From the NCBI GenBank assembly GCA_951813545.1, contig OX638352.1:4356835-4420834 (forward strand): 64,000 nt of DNA. The letters run 5' to 3'. How positions within the stretch are numbered: position 1 is the stretch's first letter; each line of letters starts with the position of its first letter. This document shows positions 61,965 to 64,000 of the stretch, piece after piece. Source of the DNA: an uncultured Poribacteria bacterium. Its GTDB lineage: Bacteria > Poribacteria > WGA-4E > WGA-3G. Made by a program: the position numbers and the translations under genes. The notes under the pieces were generated by a model, which worked only from the letters and a program-made list of their open reading frames with translations, was not told the origin of the DNA and made no database searches.

Positions 61965-61992
61965 GAGACTTTTTCATCTCAAGTTGCATCAT
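61965..61992 (+). promoter_or_regulatory. ECF-type promoter, degenerate
   Basis: GAGACT (61965-61970), 16 bp, CATCAT (61987-61992), preceded by TTTGCAGAATTGTG. It aligns with the copy at 55402 but both boxes have drifted. TATAAT at 61815-61820 lies 172 bp upstream of the second box, the same distance as in the 55252/55424 pair. Confidence 0.4.
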
Positions 61993-62039
61993 TAAAGGTT
62001 GATATGAATTGATGACGATTTCCCATTCAGAGGTGTCCG

Positions 62040-64000
62040 ATGAAAAACAACGATGCTCAACTCATCCAACGCGTTCTTGAAGGCGATGATACGGCGTTCT
62101 CCACACTCGTGAAAAAATATCAGAGATCCGTTCACGCACTGGCATGGCGGAAGATTGGAGATTTCCACATCGCCGAGGATATTACACAAGATACGTTCCT
62201 GAAAGCGTATCAGAAGCTGTCTACGCTAAAGGAGCCACAGTCTTTTGGGAGTTGGCTGTATGTCATAACCGCAAACCAGTGCAAAGCATGGCTCCGGAAA
62301 AAGCGGACGTGGACGCAGTCGTTGGAAAACACAAGCAGTTCCCAGGTAGAAAAAGCGACTTATTCTGGATATGTTATTGCGGAAAACGAGCGGACAACAG
62401 CAGAAACGCAGAGCGAAGTCGTCAAGAAGCTACTTGCAAAACTTCAGGAAAGTGAGCGGACTGTCATCACGCTCTACTACCTCGGGGAAATGACGTACGA
62501 AGAGATGAGCGAGTTCTTAGGGGTCTCGGTCGCTGCGATTAAGAACCGTCTCTACCGAGCACGTCGCCGCTTAAAGGAGGAGGAACCCATGATTCGAGAA
62601 GCTTTAGGCAACTTCCAAATTACACCAAATCTGACAGACAATATCATGCAAGAAATCTCGCGTCTGAAACCCGCTACTCCGTCAGCGAGTAAGCCGTTAG
62701 TCCCATGGGCAATAGGTGTTTCGGCGTTAGTCGTCGTGTTTTTAATGTTAGGTATCGGTAATCAATACTTGTCGCGTTTCCAGAAGCCTTACAGTTTCGA
62801 TGCTGCATCGGAAATGACAGTGGAACTCATTGAAGCACCGATTGTGCTAAACCTTGACTTCAAACCGGATGTTCGGACGCAGTTGGGAAATGTCAACACG
62901 CCGAGCAAAAGCGATACCACCAACCAGCAGCCTAACGATGTTTCGGCATCGGTTGCAGACGCACAATCAGAGGAAACGGATACAGACTATTCTCAATGGG
63001 AGCTGCCCAAAGAAGCGAAAGTGCGTTTCGGAAAAGGTGGCATTAACGTAATTGAGTTTTCGCCGGATGGCGCACAACTTGCAGTGGGGAGTAACATCGG
63101 TATATGGCTGTACGATGTGGAAACAGGTGAAGAGAAATCCCTGTTTAAAGGTGCGTGCCGATTCCTTGCATTTTCGCCGGATGGTCGCTTCCTTGCCAAT
63201 GGCAGCGAATATTCTGACGGCTCGAAAGTCCAATTGTGGGAGATAGCTACCGGACGTGAAGTGTTATTTCCGAATGTCTATGATACTGCTTCAGCGTTAC
63301 GGTTCTCTTCAGATGGGAAAACGCTTGTCAGTCTGGGTGGTTCAGGAGATGCAATTATCAGTTTGGATATTGAAACTGGAAAGGTGACTGCGAAGCCTCT
63401 CTTCAGGCATGAACCAGTTGGCGTGTTTGGTTCGGAAGGTGGTGTCTATGCAATCACGCGAGATAAGGTCGCGGGTGGGCGGATGGATGGGAAGATTCAG
63501 TTATGGGACACAATGGCACGCAAAGCGTTACCCACCCTCAGAGGACATATAGATTTGTCGCTTCAGCCATTAGATAAACCTATGCGTCGCGGATCACGGT
63601 TTGAAAATCAGGTTTTAGCGGTGGCGTTTTCACCCGATGGCACGCGCCTCGCCAGTGGAAGCACAGATAAGACAGTGCGATTATGGGATCTCACCAACCG
63701 GAAAGAATCGATTACACTCCAAAAACATACCGCTTGGACAAATGTGTTAGCGTTTTCACCTGATGGGGGAATGCTTGCCAGCGGGAGTACCGATAAAACA
63801 GTGCAGTTGTGGAACACCAACACGGGAGAATCCCTCACGACATTCACTGGACATATCAACGGTATTACTGCGTTAGCGTTTTCACCTGATGGCACCATGC
63901 TTGTGAGCGGCAGCGCAGATGGCATGATCCGGTTCTGGCATACAGAAACCGGTGCTCCGCTGGCTGACCGTATTACTGGACACACGCAGTCGATGAAGGC
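62040..64000 (+). CDS. ECF sigma factor fused through a TM helix to a WD40 propeller, copy 4 (partial)
   Basis: An open frame from ATG 62040 to the window end (about 653 codons, no stop). Region 2 (A-E-D-I-T-Q-D-T-F-L-K-A-Y), region 4 (S-V-A-A-I-K-N-R-L-Y-R-A), TM (about 220-242), P-Y-S-F-D-A-A-S-E-M-T-V-E-L and WD40 blades starting W-E-L-P-K-E-A-K-V-R-F-G-K-G are all present. It is closest to copies 2 and 3 at both protein and leader level, indicating recent duplication of gene plus promoter. The C-terminus lies beyond the window. Confidence 0.9.
   Translation, partial: MKNNDAQLIQRVLEGDDTAFSTLVKKYQRSVHALAWRKIGDFHIAEDITQDTFLKAYQKLSTLKEPQSFGSWLYVITANQCKAWLRKKRTWTQSLENTSSSQVEKATYSGYVIAENERTTAETQSEVVKKLLAKLQESERTVITLYYLGEMTYEEMSEFLGVSVAAIKNRLYRARRRLKEEEPMIREALGNFQITPNLTDNIMQEISRLKPATPSASKPLVPWAIGVSALVVVFLMLGIGNQYLSRFQKPYSFDAASEMTVELIEAPIVLNLDFKPDVRTQLGNVNTPSKSDTTNQQPNDVSASVADAQSEETDTDYSQWELPKEAKVRFGKGGINVIEFSPDGAQLAVGSNIGIWLYDVETGEEKSLFKGACRFLAFSPDGRFLANGSEYSDGSKVQLWEIATGREVLFPNVYDTASALRFSSDGKTLVSLGGSGDAIISLDIETGKVTAKPLFRHEPVGVFGSEGGVYAITRDKVAGGRMDGKIQLWDTMARKALPTLRGHIDLSLQPLDKPMRRGSRFENQVLAVAFSPDGTRLASGSTDKTVRLWDLTNRKESITLQKHTAWTNVLAFSPDGGMLASGSTDKTVQLWNTNTGESLTTFTGHINGITALAFSPDGTMLVSGSADGMIRFWHTETGAPLADRITGHTQSMK

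Overview
This window looks like a chromosome fragment of an uncultured bacterium, most likely Candidatus Poribacteria or a close relative. That assignment is inferred from content: paired phytanoyl-CoA dioxygenases, many secreted LamG-like, TPR and WD40 proteins, futalosine-type menaquinone genes, DUF1670-like proteins and numerous dispersed palindromic repeats. No rRNA, tRNA or CRISPR array was seen.

Positions 1-29,500 are mostly single-copy and metabolic. Three tandem paralogous secreted lectin-like proteins (520-2891) and a TPR protein come first. They are followed by a UbiD-family decarboxylase, a thioredoxin-reductase-like flavoprotein, DNA polymerase I and a small RRM protein with a long leader. 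A secreted LamG protein and a frameshifted secreted WD40/dockerin protein follow. At 15395-17387 a two-gene DUF1670-like unit is framed by perfect 13-bp inverted repeats. A leftward run (sugar isomerase-like, SAM hydrolase, Uma2 nuclease, trpS) is followed by a rightward mqnE-mqnA-Fur-family operon. Next come two secreted CBM-like paralogs, two PhyH oxygenases, an IscU-like/ErpA-like pair and a GH32 glycosidase. Six secreted proteins of at least three folds end in the same short tail (V-x-P-...-TTW-x-x-LK).

Positions 29,900-37,921 hold the most striking locus: three paralogous genes, each with an in-frame UGA in a conserved S-C-UGA-[GA]-[SN]-G-K context. Exactly 17 nt after each UGA lies a small hairpin of bacterial SECIS type. 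I read them as a new family of Cys-Sec, thioredoxin-like selenoproteins. The third gene is split by an IS5-like element with a 3-bp target duplication. The C-terminal domain of these proteins recurs as the sensor end of the adjacent sigma factor gene.

Positions 36,593-64,000 carry seven paralogous ECF sigma genes. Each encodes sigma regions 2 and 4, one transmembrane helix, a conserved juxtamembrane stretch and then a variable domain: the selenoprotein C-terminal domain (one gene), an Asp-box/BNR propeller (two) or a WD40 propeller (four, the last cut by the window edge). Six of the seven sigma genes and two selenoprotein transcription units are preceded by a near-identical bipartite element, GCAACC-N16/17-CGTCAC, of ECF-promoter type. 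This suggests an autoregulated network linking membrane-anchored sigma factors with extracytoplasmic sensors to the selenoproteins. Two ABC-2 permease genes follow one of the sigma genes.

Two MITE-like families, an IS element and REP-like palindromes (one inside a coding region) show active repeat traffic. Two probable one-base homopolymer deletions (near 13315 and 41666) and one homopolymer-associated frameshift in the transposase (near 34700) are either real mutations or sequencing errors.
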